NCBI GenBank assembly: GCA_008017155.1
Contig: SSGX01000043.1
Location: forward strand, 16,121 to 80,120
Length of the DNA: 64,000 nt
From: Neisseriales bacterium
GTDB taxonomy: Bacteria; Pseudomonadota; Gammaproteobacteria; Burkholderiales; UBA11063
Reading direction: 5' to 3'
Part shown: in pieces, positions 9,346-17,929 of the stretch
Position numbering within the stretch: the first letter of the stretch is position 1
Layout: every line of letters begins with the position of its first letter
Notes under the pieces: model-generated
The model's input: only the letters and a program-made list of their open reading frames with translations
Databases searched by the model: none
What the model was told of the DNA's origin: nothing
Translations under genes and position numbers: made by a program

Positions 9346-10539
9346 ATGCAAACAATTAAGCAGAATTATTTAACCTTACTCCTCTTATGCCTTGGCTATT
9401 TCATTGATTTTTATGATTTAACCATTATGGGTGTTAGCTACAACGAACTGATTAAAGAACAGTTTCACATCCTAAATCAGGCGCAAATCCAGCAAACTTA
9501 TCTTTTAATCTCAAATTTTCAAACGGTTGGGATTTTTATTGGTGCAGTTTTATTTGGCTGGCTTGGCGATAAAATTGGACGCGCAGCTGCGATCAAATAT
9601 AGTATTCTTTTATACTCAATCTCAACTATTCTTGCGGTTTATACCACCTCATTGCCTATTTTTATTGCGCTTAGAACACTTTCATATATAGGTCTAGCCG
9701 CTGAATTTTCTACATCTACGGTATTAATCCTTGAACTATTCCCGATTAAATCAGCCAGCTGGGGCTCGGCACTATTATATTCATTTGGTGTCTTGGGTGG
9801 AATGACGGCAACTTTTATCGGAATTTTATCTTGGAAGCTGATGTTTATCTTCGGTGGAAGTGCCGGACTGGTACTTTTTATTGCTAGAGCAAGGATAAGC
9901 GAATCAGCAGAATACCTATATGCAAAGACAGGGGCATTAAAGAGAGAGTTAGGTAGCTTCCGACAATTGCTACTAAATAAATCGTATTTACTTGGAATCG
10001 GTAAATATCTACTAATGATATTGCCATTTTATGCAATCATCACCATGATGTTTATTTTCCCTAATTACATCGTAACTAAAATTAGCATCGCAAGCGCTAC
10101 CAAGACTTTATTAATTGGTTTTTTTATTGGTAATATCATTAGTTGTTTTTTAAGTGCAATTATCAATAATCACTACAAAAATTACAAAGCATCAATGTTT
10201 GTAATGCTAATAATCTTCCTAATATTGATGCTTAACTTTAACCAGATTCAGGAAAAATATCTACTATTTTATTTTATAGGATTGGGATTAATTGGTGGCG
10301 GCTACCCTATTTCATGGGCACAGCAGATTGCTCGCGAATATCCAACTCATATTAGAAGTCTAGCTAGTAATATCCTCTTTGCACTAGGGCGAGCTTCAAG
10401 TATTATCTTTAATATCTTGATTAGTTCTTGGCTTGCTCCTATTGATACCTTTAAGCATAACGCCATATTTGCGATTATAGTTACCTTTATACTTGCAATT
10501 AGCAGCCTCTTTTTCAGTAAAAATGTCTATAAACAATAA
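9346..10539 (+). CDS. MFS transporter (metabolite/sugar:H+ symporter type)
   Basis: A 397-residue inner-membrane protein with about 12 hydrophobic segments. It has the N-terminal CLGYFIDFYDLTIMGVSYNE pattern seen in metabolite:H+ symporters. The cytoplasmic loop FGWLGDKIGRAAAIKYS is the MFS motif A between helices 2 and 3. The substrate is unknown. It stands 18 bases upstream of coaBC, so a precursor of coenzyme A is a possible cargo, but this is inference from position only. The ribosome site before the ATG is weak. Confidence 0.8.
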   Translation: MQTIKQNYLTLLLLCLGYFIDFYDLTIMGVSYNELIKEQFHILNQAQIQQTYLLISNFQTVGIFIGAVLFGWLGDKIGRAAAIKYSILLYSISTILAVYTTSLPIFIALRTLSYIGLAAEFSTSTVLILELFPIKSASWGSALLYSFGVLGGMTATFIGILSWKLMFIFGGSAGLVLFIARARISESAEYLYAKTGALKRELGSFRQLLLNKSYLLGIGKYLLMILPFYAIITMMFIFPNYIVTKISIASATKTLLIGFFIGNIISCFLSAIINNHYKNYKASMFVMLIIFLILMLNFNQIQEKYLLFYFIGLGLIGGGYPISWAQQIAREYPTHIRSLASNILFALGRASSIIFNILISSWLAPIDTFKHNAIFAIIVTFILAISSLFFSKNVYKQ

Positions 10540-10557
10540 AACATTACATATACCGCT

Positions 10558-11772
10558 ATGAAAAAAATACTAATTGGAATCAGTGGCAGTATTGCTGCTT
10601 ACAAAACAGTTTTATTGATTCGTGAACTTAGCCAACGTGGTTATGCCGTCCGGGTTATACTAACTTCCGGTGGGCAAAGATTTGTTACTAAGGAACTCAT
10701 TGCCGGGCTGGGAGTTGAGGTTTATACTGATGATACCATCAATCTAAGTAAAATAGAAGAAGCTATGCTACATATCAACCTAGCAAAGTGGGCTGATTTA
10801 ATCATGATTGCTCCAGCGTCAGCCAATACTATTGCCAAACTTGCAACTGGTTTGGCGGATAGCTTATTATATGAGAGTGTTTTGGCTGCTAGCAATAAAC
10901 CAATTTACCTAGCACCAGCCATGAATTATCAGATGTACAAAAACCCAGCTACTCAAGCAAATTTACAAATATTGGACGCTAGAGGAATCAATATCTGTAA
11001 GCCAAATGAAGGGATACAAGCATGTGGTGATGTTGGTTTGGGTCGGATGCAGGAAGCGGATCAATTACAGCAAATTATTGAAAATCATTTCCAACACAAA
11101 GAATTAGCCAATCTCAAAGATAAAACAATAGTAATTACTCTAGGTGCAACAATTGAGGAAATTGACCCGGTACGCTACATATCCAACCATAGCTCAGGCA
11201 AAATGGGGCTAGCACTGATAAATGCGGCACTTGATGCTGGTGCTAGGGTTATCGCCATTTATGGCAAAGTTGATATTGCTCTCCCGGAAAATTCACCATC
11301 ATTGACTAAAATACCTGCACTATCCGCAACAGAAATGCTGAATGTAACGCTCGAACAAACAAAAACAGCTGATATTTTGATTGCTTGTGCCGCTGTTTGT
11401 GATTATCGAATGAAAGAAATCTCCAAAGAGAAGATTAAAAAAGATTTGGCAAATAATTCAATCACTCTAGAGCTAATTCCTAATCCAGATATTGTATCTG
11501 AGACTAAAAAGGCTATTCCTTCACTACTCTGTATTGGCTTTGCCGCAGAGACGGAAAATCTCATTGATCATGCAAAAGTCAAGCTAGAAAAGAAAAATCT
11601 TGATATTATAGTTGCCAATCCGGTTGATAATGGCAAGGCTTTTGGTAAAGATAATAACGAAATTCATATCCTTGATAAAAAAGGAAATATTAGCCACTAT
11701 GCAGAAGCGAGTAAAAATATCTTAGCAGCAAATATCATGATTTATCTGGATAAGTACTATGAAGCCATTTAA
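10558..11772 (+). CDS. coaBC: Bifunctional phosphopantothenoylcysteine decarboxylase/synthetase
   Basis: Makes 4'-phosphopantetheine from phosphopantothenate, Cys and CTP. The 404 residues hold both halves. The flavoprotein CoaC domain (about 1-185) shows GISGSIAAYK, the PXMNXXMW-type loop APAMNYQMYKN and the ACGDVGLGRM lid with the catalytic Cys. The CoaB domain (about 190-400) shows VITLGATIEEIDPVRYISN, HSSGKMG and the late ANPV motif with Lys nearby. It overlaps coaX by 14 bases, linking two steps of coenzyme A synthesis. Confidence 0.95.
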   Translation: MKKILIGISGSIAAYKTVLLIRELSQRGYAVRVILTSGGQRFVTKELIAGLGVEVYTDDTINLSKIEEAMLHINLAKWADLIMIAPASANTIAKLATGLADSLLYESVLAASNKPIYLAPAMNYQMYKNPATQANLQILDARGINICKPNEGIQACGDVGLGRMQEADQLQQIIENHFQHKELANLKDKTIVITLGATIEEIDPVRYISNHSSGKMGLALINAALDAGARVIAIYGKVDIALPENSPSLTKIPALSATEMLNVTLEQTKTADILIACAAVCDYRMKEISKEKIKKDLANNSITLELIPNPDIVSETKKAIPSLLCIGFAAETENLIDHAKVKLEKKNLDIIVANPVDNGKAFGKDNNEIHILDKKGNISHYAEASKNILAANIMIYLDKYYEAI

Positions 11773-12517
11773 AATTGGTATTGATATTGGTAATAGCTCA
11801 ACAAAAATTAATCTTAATCTCGAAAAAACACTAGCTATTAACAATGATCAACTATTAACAAATGAAATCAGCCAAGGTAAGCTACTAAAAGAACAATTTC
11901 AAACTTATGATGAATTTCTAATCTCAATAAGTTCAGTTAATGACGAGCAGACAACTAGACAAATTAGCCAGAAAATAATAAACGCACTTCCTAGTGCTAA
12001 TGTAAAAACCACACTATGGGATAGCAAGACAATTCTTCAAGAATCCGGCTTAATAAATGCATCTCAGTTATATCATTTTGGTACAGATCGAGCACTCAGG
12101 ATTTATCATTTAAATAAACTTGAGCGCGGATCCGCAAAAATAAGCTGTGGCTGTGGTTCAGCTTTTACTGTGGAAGTGGTACAAAATGGTTATCTAATTG
12201 AAAGCTATATTTTGCCGGGACTAACTATGCAACTAGAAAGCCTCCATCAAAAAACAGCCAAATTACCATTAATCCTAACTGAGCAAATACTTGATGAATT
12301 GGCTAATACAGCGGTATTTTCTACGAACTATTCGATCATCAATGGAGTTATCAAAAGCTATACTGCAATAATCGAACGACTTTTGCTGGAGTATAAACCT
12401 AATCAATTAATTTTAAGTGGTGGTTATGCACCACTTTTAAAAAACTTTTTTGCTAATAATCGGCTAATTTCAGCTACACGTAGTCTGGAATCAGAGGTTT
12501 TAATCCAGTTAGTTTAG
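11759..12517 (+). CDS. coaX: Type III pantothenate kinase
   Basis: ATP-dependent phosphorylation of pantothenate, the first step of coenzyme A synthesis. The 252-residue protein opens with the ASKHA-fold phosphate loop GIDIGNSSTKI (Asp and Asn conserved). It contains FGTDRALRI around residue 100, equivalent to the GxDR motif, then the SCGCGSAFTVE stretch and a Gly-rich LILSGGYAPLL near the C-terminus. Type III enzymes are known to resist CoA feedback. It overlaps coaBC by 14 bases and converges with the DAHP synthase gene. Confidence 0.9.
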   Translation: MKPFKIGIDIGNSSTKINLNLEKTLAINNDQLLTNEISQGKLLKEQFQTYDEFLISISSVNDEQTTRQISQKIINALPSANVKTTLWDSKTILQESGLINASQLYHFGTDRALRIYHLNKLERGSAKISCGCGSAFTVEVVQNGYLIESYILPGLTMQLESLHQKTAKLPLILTEQILDELANTAVFSTNYSIINGVIKSYTAIIERLLLEYKPNQLILSGGYAPLLKNFFANNRLISATRSLESEVLIQLV

Positions 12518-12591
12518 TCTTAGATAAACTTTAACGCATTCTTAATTTACTCAGTGTTTTAAACTAATAACTAAAATGGGTTTAACCTCAT

Positions 12592-13590
12592 TTATTCAAG
12601 TGCGGCTTTGATTTTCTTCACTTGGCGGCTGAGTTCAGCAAAAGTTTCAAAGCTTAATGTCTGCTTGGCATCAGAAATTGACTTATCTGGATTTGGATGC
12701 ATTTCAATCAATATACCATGTGCACCTGCAGCAACCGAAGCCCTTGCCATCGGCAATACCAGTGAACGAACTCCGGTACCATGGCTTGGATCAGCTACTA
12801 TCGGCAAATGTGTTAATTGTTGTAATGCCGGAACTGCATTTAGATCGAGAGTATTCCGGGTAAAGGTTTCAAAAGTACGAATACCACGTTCACATAGAAT
12901 CACATTTGGATTACCAGATAACATGATATATTCAGCTGCCATTAACAGCTCCTGATACGTCGCTGCAAAGCCACGCTTTAAAAGCACAGGATTTTTGATT
13001 TTACCCAGCTCAGTCAGTAAGCCATAGTTTTGCATATTCCGTGCACCAATCTGGATTACATCTAGGTATTGACTAGCTACTTCAAGCTGGCTAATTTCCA
13101 TTACTTCAGAAACAGTTACTAGATCATACTTGGCACCGATTTCAGCAATCAATTCAAGCCCGGGCACACCCATACCTTGAAATTCATATGGTGAAGTGCG
13201 TGGCTTATACGCCCCACCACGTAAAGCGTGAGCACCATTTTCTTTAGCCACTTTGGCACAAGCTTCAAGCTGCTCACGTGATTCAATCGAGCATGGTCCA
13301 GCAATGATGAATAATTCTTTACCACCAATTTGTTTATTTTTGATAGTAATTATCGTGTCACTGGCTTTGGTCTGACGACTGGCAAGCTTGAAATTGGCAG
13401 TTAAGGGATGAACTTTAGCAACATTAGGTAATTCGGCAAATGCCTCAGTTACAACCAAAGAATCAATTCCACCAATAATTGCCAAAATATTCGCATCACT
13501 TTCAACAACCCGAAATCCCATATTTTCAAGACGTTCAATTAATGCCTGCTTATCCAGATAATTGGTATCGGCTTTTAATTCAAGCAACAT
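12592..13590 (-). CDS. 3-deoxy-7-phosphoheptulonate (DAHP) synthase with N-terminal regulatory domain
   Basis: First enzyme of the shikimate pathway: condenses PEP and erythrose-4-phosphate. The 332 residues comprise a ferredoxin-like regulatory domain (about 1-75) and the class I-beta TIM barrel. The barrel has IIAGPCSIES, GAYKPRTSPYEFQG, LLKRGF, CERGIRTFE and DPSHGTG, which include PEP- and metal-binding residues. This is the Thermotoga/Bacillus-type enzyme rather than the E. coli AroF/G/H type; the N-terminal domain mediates aromatic amino acid feedback in characterised relatives. It is the last gene of the trp operon and overlaps trpA by 11 bases, so chorismate supply is tied to tryptophan demand. 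Confidence 0.92.
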   Translation of the reverse strand: MLLELKADTNYLDKQALIERLENMGFRVVESDANILAIIGGIDSLVVTEAFAELPNVAKVHPLTANFKLASRQTKASDTIITIKNKQIGGKELFIIAGPCSIESREQLEACAKVAKENGAHALRGGAYKPRTSPYEFQGMGVPGLELIAEIGAKYDLVTVSEVMEISQLEVASQYLDVIQIGARNMQNYGLLTELGKIKNPVLLKRGFAATYQELLMAAEYIMLSGNPNVILCERGIRTFETFTRNTLDLNAVPALQQLTHLPIVADPSHGTGVRSLVLPMARASVAAGAHGILIEMHPNPDKSISDAKQTLSFETFAELSRQVKKIKAALE

Positions 13591-14347
13591 TATATAATCC
13601 TTGTGTAATCTTGGTTAGTTCTGCTGGCGTTACATTATTGGCAATCTGTTTTACCAGATATGAACCAACTACGCAACCATCCGCCACTTTTAGAATATCG
13701 CTTACCATTTGCGAATTGGAAACACCAAAGCCAACCGCTATTGGTAACTTAGTAACTTCACGAATCGAATTAAGATGCGTAGCTAAATCTTCCGGTAAGC
13801 CATCACGAGTTCCCGTTGTTCCCTTCTGACAAGCATAATAGACAAAACCATTATCTAGTCCAGCTAAGATAGTTTTTATCCGTTTTTGCGTAGTTGATGG
13901 CGCAACAACAGTAATTGGACTAATCCCATAAACCTTACACCAGTGACGCAACTCTCCCGCTTCTTCATAAGGTAAATCAACCACCAATACCCCATCAGCT
14001 CCAGCATCTTTAGCTTTACGGATAAATTCTGCCAGATTCGTCTGAATCGGATTATAATAAGTAAAAAGAATTATTGCAACCTGATTATCTTGACTACGAA
14101 TTTTACTTACGATTTCAAGGCTAGTATCAACGGTGGTATTATGTTCTTTTAGGGCGCGCTCCATAGCTGCCTGAATTACCGGGCCATCGGCAACCGGATC
14201 TGAATATGGAATACCAACTTCGAGGAGATTAACCCCTCCTTTTACTAAGGCAACAAAATTTTCAACACTTTTAGCAATACCGCCATCACCAGCGGTCAGA
14301 TAAGCAACTTTGGCTTTATTGGCAAATGCCGTATTAATTCGTGACAT
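13580..14347 (-). CDS. trpA: Tryptophan synthase alpha chain
   Basis: Cleaves indole-3-glycerol phosphate to indole, which is channelled to the beta subunit. The 255-residue barrel shows VAYLTAGDGG, LEVGIPYSDPVADGPVIQ with the catalytic Glu/Asp region, GVLVVDLPYEEAGE with the second catalytic Asp, and VGFGVSNSQ with DGCVVGSYLV for phosphate binding. It overlaps trpFB by 14 bases upstream and the DAHP synthase gene by 11 bases downstream, so translation is coupled along this stretch. Confidence 0.95.
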   Translation of the reverse strand: MSRINTAFANKAKVAYLTAGDGGIAKSVENFVALVKGGVNLLEVGIPYSDPVADGPVIQAAMERALKEHNTTVDTSLEIVSKIRSQDNQVAIILFTYYNPIQTNLAEFIRKAKDAGADGVLVVDLPYEEAGELRHWCKVYGISPITVVAPSTTQKRIKTILAGLDNGFVYYACQKGTTGTRDGLPEDLATHLNSIREVTKLPIAVGFGVSNSQMVSDILKVADGCVVGSYLVKQIANNVTPAELTKITQGLYNVA

Positions 14348-16058
14348 GTACTAACTCCCGTGCTAATAGTCCGGGTAAATCTTTATCTCCCCGTCCAGAT
14401 AAATTAACTAATACTTTGCAGTCTTTAGGCAAATCTTTGGCTACTTTCATTAAATATGCCAAAGCATGCGATGATTCCAATGCTGGTATAATCCCTTCGG
14501 TGCGTGTCAGTAGCTGAAATGCTATTAATGCCTCTTCATCAGTTGCTACATCATAATGCGCCCTACCCGTTGCATATAAATCAGCATGCTGCGGTCCAAC
14601 TGCTGCATAATCAAGCCCGGCTGAAACCGAATGAGTATCAGCAATCTGCCCATCCTCAGTCTGTAAAACATAGGTCCGATTACCATGTAATACTCCAAGT
14701 TTACCGGATTGGAAGCGGGCAGCATTTTCACCGACCTTAACTCCATAACCACCAGCTTCAATCCCAACTAATTTAATCTTCTCATCGGGGATAAACTCCT
14801 GAAACACGCCAATAGCATTTGAGCCACCGCCAACACAAGCAATTACCATGTCTGGATTACTACCTACTTGTTCATTATATTGTGCCTTGGCTTCTCTACC
14901 GATTACTGCCTGAAATTCGGCACAAATTTGCGGAAATGGATATGGTCCAAGCGCAGTCCCCAAGCAATAATGCGTTGTCTCATAGCTAGCAGCCCAATCA
15001 CGGAGTGCCTCATTAACCGCATCTTTTAGCGTAGCACTACCATCAGTTACTGCAACTACTTTAGCGCCAAGTAAGCGCATTTTAGCCACATTTGGCGCCT
15101 GACGTTCAACATCAACTTGCCCCATATAAACCACGCATTCTAAGCCCAACATTGCACAGGCTGTTGCGGTAGCTACTCCATGTTGCCCGGCACCAGTTTC
15201 AGCAATAATTCTGGGTTTACCCATTTTTTTGGCAAGTAAACATTGTCCAAGAGCATTATTGATTTTATGCGCCCCAGTATGGGTTAAATCTTCACGCTTT
15301 AAATGTACCGAAGTAAGCCCGATTGCTTTAGCAAAATTTTTAACCTCAGTTAAAGCAGTTGGACGCCCGACAAAATTTTTGAGTAAATTCAAGTATTCAG
15401 CCTGAAATTCCGGACTATGCATGATAGTTTTTACGGCATCGATCAAATCTTTTAATGGCTCAATCAATAGCTCAGGAACATACATCCCACCATAAGCACC
15501 ATAATAAGTTGGGCGGATAACTGCCAAAAATTCACGTATTTTGGCAAAATCTTTTACCCCTCGGCTAATTTCAACGCCCGATGATAAATCAACCCCAGTT
15601 GGCGCATATTTATCTATTAGTCCAGATACATTATCTTTATCTAGCCCACCAGCTAAAAACCATCTAAACCCAGTTTCTTCTGGCTCAATTTTTTCATAAA
15701 GGATAAAGTCTTTAGCTACATCAAGGCATTCCGGAAGCGGCTTACCATCAGCAACATAAATAAGCGGTTTATGCGTAAAGTTACTTACTCCGCTTCTTGG
15801 TAAGTCGCCGTGCAGCTGGATAACATCGAGATTAAGCTCTTTATCAATTTCAGCAATTTTCTCCGGTGTTTCATCAAAAAACACACCAACCACCTTAGTT
15901 GGATAATCTTTTACCGCCGCAATAATCTCTTTGGCTGTAGCTATACCAATCTGCCGTGGTGAATGACTGGTAAATAATAAACCGATAAAATCAACGCCGC
16001 TAGCGGCAACTTTTCGCGCCATTTCCGGCTCACGGATTCCACATATTTTAACTAACAT
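14334..16058 (-). CDS. trpFB: Fused phosphoribosylanthranilate isomerase / tryptophan synthase beta chain
   Basis: One 574-residue chain carrying two Trp enzymes. TrpF occupies about residues 1-180 (VKICGIREPEMA with catalytic Cys; GVDLSSGVE with catalytic Asp). TrpB begins about 184 (YYGAYGGMYVPELL) and includes THTGAHKINNALGQ with the PLP lysine, the GVGGGSNA-like phosphate loop (CVGGGSNAIG) and LNLSGRGDKD. In the TrpF half the usual FD...GGTG...FDW phosphate segment is degenerate (YEKIEPEETGFRW), so its activity deserves checking. GGAG lies 11 bases before the ATG. It lies downstream of the DUF262 gene, not next to trpDC as expected. Confidence 0.93.
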   Translation of the reverse strand: MLVKICGIREPEMARKVAASGVDFIGLLFTSHSPRQIGIATAKEIIAAVKDYPTKVVGVFFDETPEKIAEIDKELNLDVIQLHGDLPRSGVSNFTHKPLIYVADGKPLPECLDVAKDFILYEKIEPEETGFRWFLAGGLDKDNVSGLIDKYAPTGVDLSSGVEISRGVKDFAKIREFLAVIRPTYYGAYGGMYVPELLIEPLKDLIDAVKTIMHSPEFQAEYLNLLKNFVGRPTALTEVKNFAKAIGLTSVHLKREDLTHTGAHKINNALGQCLLAKKMGKPRIIAETGAGQHGVATATACAMLGLECVVYMGQVDVERQAPNVAKMRLLGAKVVAVTDGSATLKDAVNEALRDWAASYETTHYCLGTALGPYPFPQICAEFQAVIGREAKAQYNEQVGSNPDMVIACVGGGSNAIGVFQEFIPDEKIKLVGIEAGGYGVKVGENAARFQSGKLGVLHGNRTYVLQTEDGQIADTHSVSAGLDYAAVGPQHADLYATGRAHYDVATDEEALIAFQLLTRTEGIIPALESSHALAYLMKVAKDLPKDCKVLVNLSGRGDKDLPGLLARELVHVTN

Positions 16059-16208
16059 AATAAAATGTACTCCATAGCAATTTGTTTTAAACTATCGCTT
16101 TATATGATGATAAATAATGAATAAGAAGTGTCAAAAACTTAGGATGCTTTCAAATCGACTCTGTTGTTGTCATCATAACTAATATTTATTTTCATCTACC
16201 GTCTTCAC

Positions 16209-17927
16209 TTAAATTATTTTAATATTGTCAAAACTCCATTTAGGAATAGCAAAATTAGATACAATTTTTTCGTGTCGTTTGTCAATTTCAATTTTCCCCC
16301 ATTTGTCAGGTTTTTTGTCTTTGTCAGCAAAGTCAACTATTTCTGCTTGTTGTTTTAACAACGGATTTGATTGATACGAAACAAGTTTTTCTGAGAATGG
16401 TTTGTTTCCAATAGATGCGTTATGCGAACCCGAAATAAGCATTAGATTTCCCAAACAGTTTAATTCTTTTTCTGCAAAACCTTCGGTATATTTATTGTTT
16501 TCATCAACGTCATAACCTGTTGCTATCGGTTCGCCATTTGTTGGATTTTGTGGTGAAATGTGTTCAATTTGTTCGTTTTCTATCGCACCATTTCCGATAC
16601 TGTAACCACGATTTTGTATTGATTCTTCATATTTCCAAAGCAAATAATGCAACACGGGATTTTCATACATATATCCGTTCAAAAATTCTTTTGTTCTATT
16701 GTCGCCCCAGTAGTAAGCGTCATTTAATTTTGTTTTGAAATGAGTTCTCAGTTTGTCTAGGTCGCCACTATAAGCCAATAAAATTTCATTTAATCTACTA
16801 ATAAAGTCCGCACGACTGCTGATTAGCGTGTAACGAAAGACAACAACTTCTAAAATGTTGTAAAGCGTATTCAAATAATCTTCTTTGTCGTTGTAGTATT
16901 TGTAACCTTTGATAACAAAAGGATACACAAATGCTGGAATAGACAACTCTCGTAAATCTTGTAAATACGGCAACTTTGAGTTCTCCATTTTTTTGATGTT
17001 AGAAAACGAAGTGTGTAATTCGTTTACAAAATCTTTAATCCATTTTACTTTGTCTTTATCAGGTGAATTTTTAAAAACTTCTTTTATGTCCTCTATTGTT
17101 CTGTATGGATAACCTTTGATAAATGCGTTGCAGTGATAAATTAGGACGCTGTCTTCGTTTATTTTTAAATCATTTATGATAAGATAAATCAGCTTAAATA
17201 CGCTTGCGATAAATTCAATGTTTGTTTCAGTTTCTTCTTCTGGACTGTAAACATACATTTGATACATAAAATAAGATTTGATTTTTTCCATATTGGTCAA
17301 ATCTTTTCCTCGATTGTTTTGCAGTTCAAACATTAAAGCGGAGTCTTTTTTACCGCTTAATTCAATACAAGTAAGCTCCGTTGATTCTAACTTGTCAAGT
17401 ATCTTTAATAAATCTCCTGTGCTTAGCTTTTCAAGTTCTGTCGCAAAGTGTTTTTTGCTGCTTTCAATTCTTTTTTGCGATGGCGTAGCTGTTTCGAATT
17501 TTGATTTTCCTTCAATAATTAAGGTGTCAAAACAAGCCCTGTCGTATTCAACTGGTCGCAGTTTGATATTGCCGCCATTTTTTAAATAAATCTTTTCTTT
17601 TGAGTCAAAGTCTATTTTAGTTTCAACTTCTGTTTCCGTTGCACTACGTTTTTTCAAAATGTCTAGCAACGCACGAATAAAAATTATCAATGTAGTTAAT
17701 CGCTGCTGTCCGTCAATGATTTCATATTGAATATCTTTTTTTATAGTTTCAAGCAATAGATTTCCGTAGAAATAATTATTGTCGCCAACGACTTGTTCTC
17801 GTAAGTCGTTTAAAAATATATTCCATTGGTCTTTGTCCCATGAATATGCACGTTGGTAAACTGGAATGATGAAATGTTTTTGTGAACTGTCAAAAAGCCC
17901 AAGAACTGTTGTAGGCCTGAATTGCAT
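16209..17927 (-). CDS. DUF262/DUF1524 (GmrSD-type) restriction-like protein inside the trp operon
   Basis: A 572-residue protein with a DUF262 N-terminal domain: IPVYQRAYSW at 21-30 and the ParB/Srx-like IIDGQQRLTTL around 70-80, which in GmrSD binds and hydrolyses NTP. The C-terminal DUF1524 HNH-type nuclease has IEHISPQNP at about 454-462, then LNCLGNLMLISGSHNASIGNKPF. Family members act as type IV restriction or anti-phage proteins. It starts two bases after the trpDC stop and ends 150 bases before trpFB, so it rides in the trp transcript. Its runs of Lys/Asp/Asn and its codon style differ from its neighbours, suggesting horizontal gain. No partner gene or transposase is next to it. Confidence 0.85.
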   Translation of the reverse strand: MQFRPTTVLGLFDSSQKHFIIPVYQRAYSWDKDQWNIFLNDLREQVVGDNNYFYGNLLLETIKKDIQYEIIDGQQRLTTLIIFIRALLDILKKRSATETEVETKIDFDSKEKIYLKNGGNIKLRPVEYDRACFDTLIIEGKSKFETATPSQKRIESSKKHFATELEKLSTGDLLKILDKLESTELTCIELSGKKDSALMFELQNNRGKDLTNMEKIKSYFMYQMYVYSPEEETETNIEFIASVFKLIYLIINDLKINEDSVLIYHCNAFIKGYPYRTIEDIKEVFKNSPDKDKVKWIKDFVNELHTSFSNIKKMENSKLPYLQDLRELSIPAFVYPFVIKGYKYYNDKEDYLNTLYNILEVVVFRYTLISSRADFISRLNEILLAYSGDLDKLRTHFKTKLNDAYYWGDNRTKEFLNGYMYENPVLHYLLWKYEESIQNRGYSIGNGAIENEQIEHISPQNPTNGEPIATGYDVDENNKYTEGFAEKELNCLGNLMLISGSHNASIGNKPFSEKLVSYQSNPLLKQQAEIVDFADKDKKPDKWGKIEIDKRHEKIVSNFAIPKWSFDNIKII

Positions 17928-17929
17928 AC

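Noticed and set aside
16209..17927. The DUF262 gene as part of a second prophage or defence island
   Set aside because: Both neighbours are trp genes on the same strand at close spacing; there are no phage genes, transposases or repeats around it.
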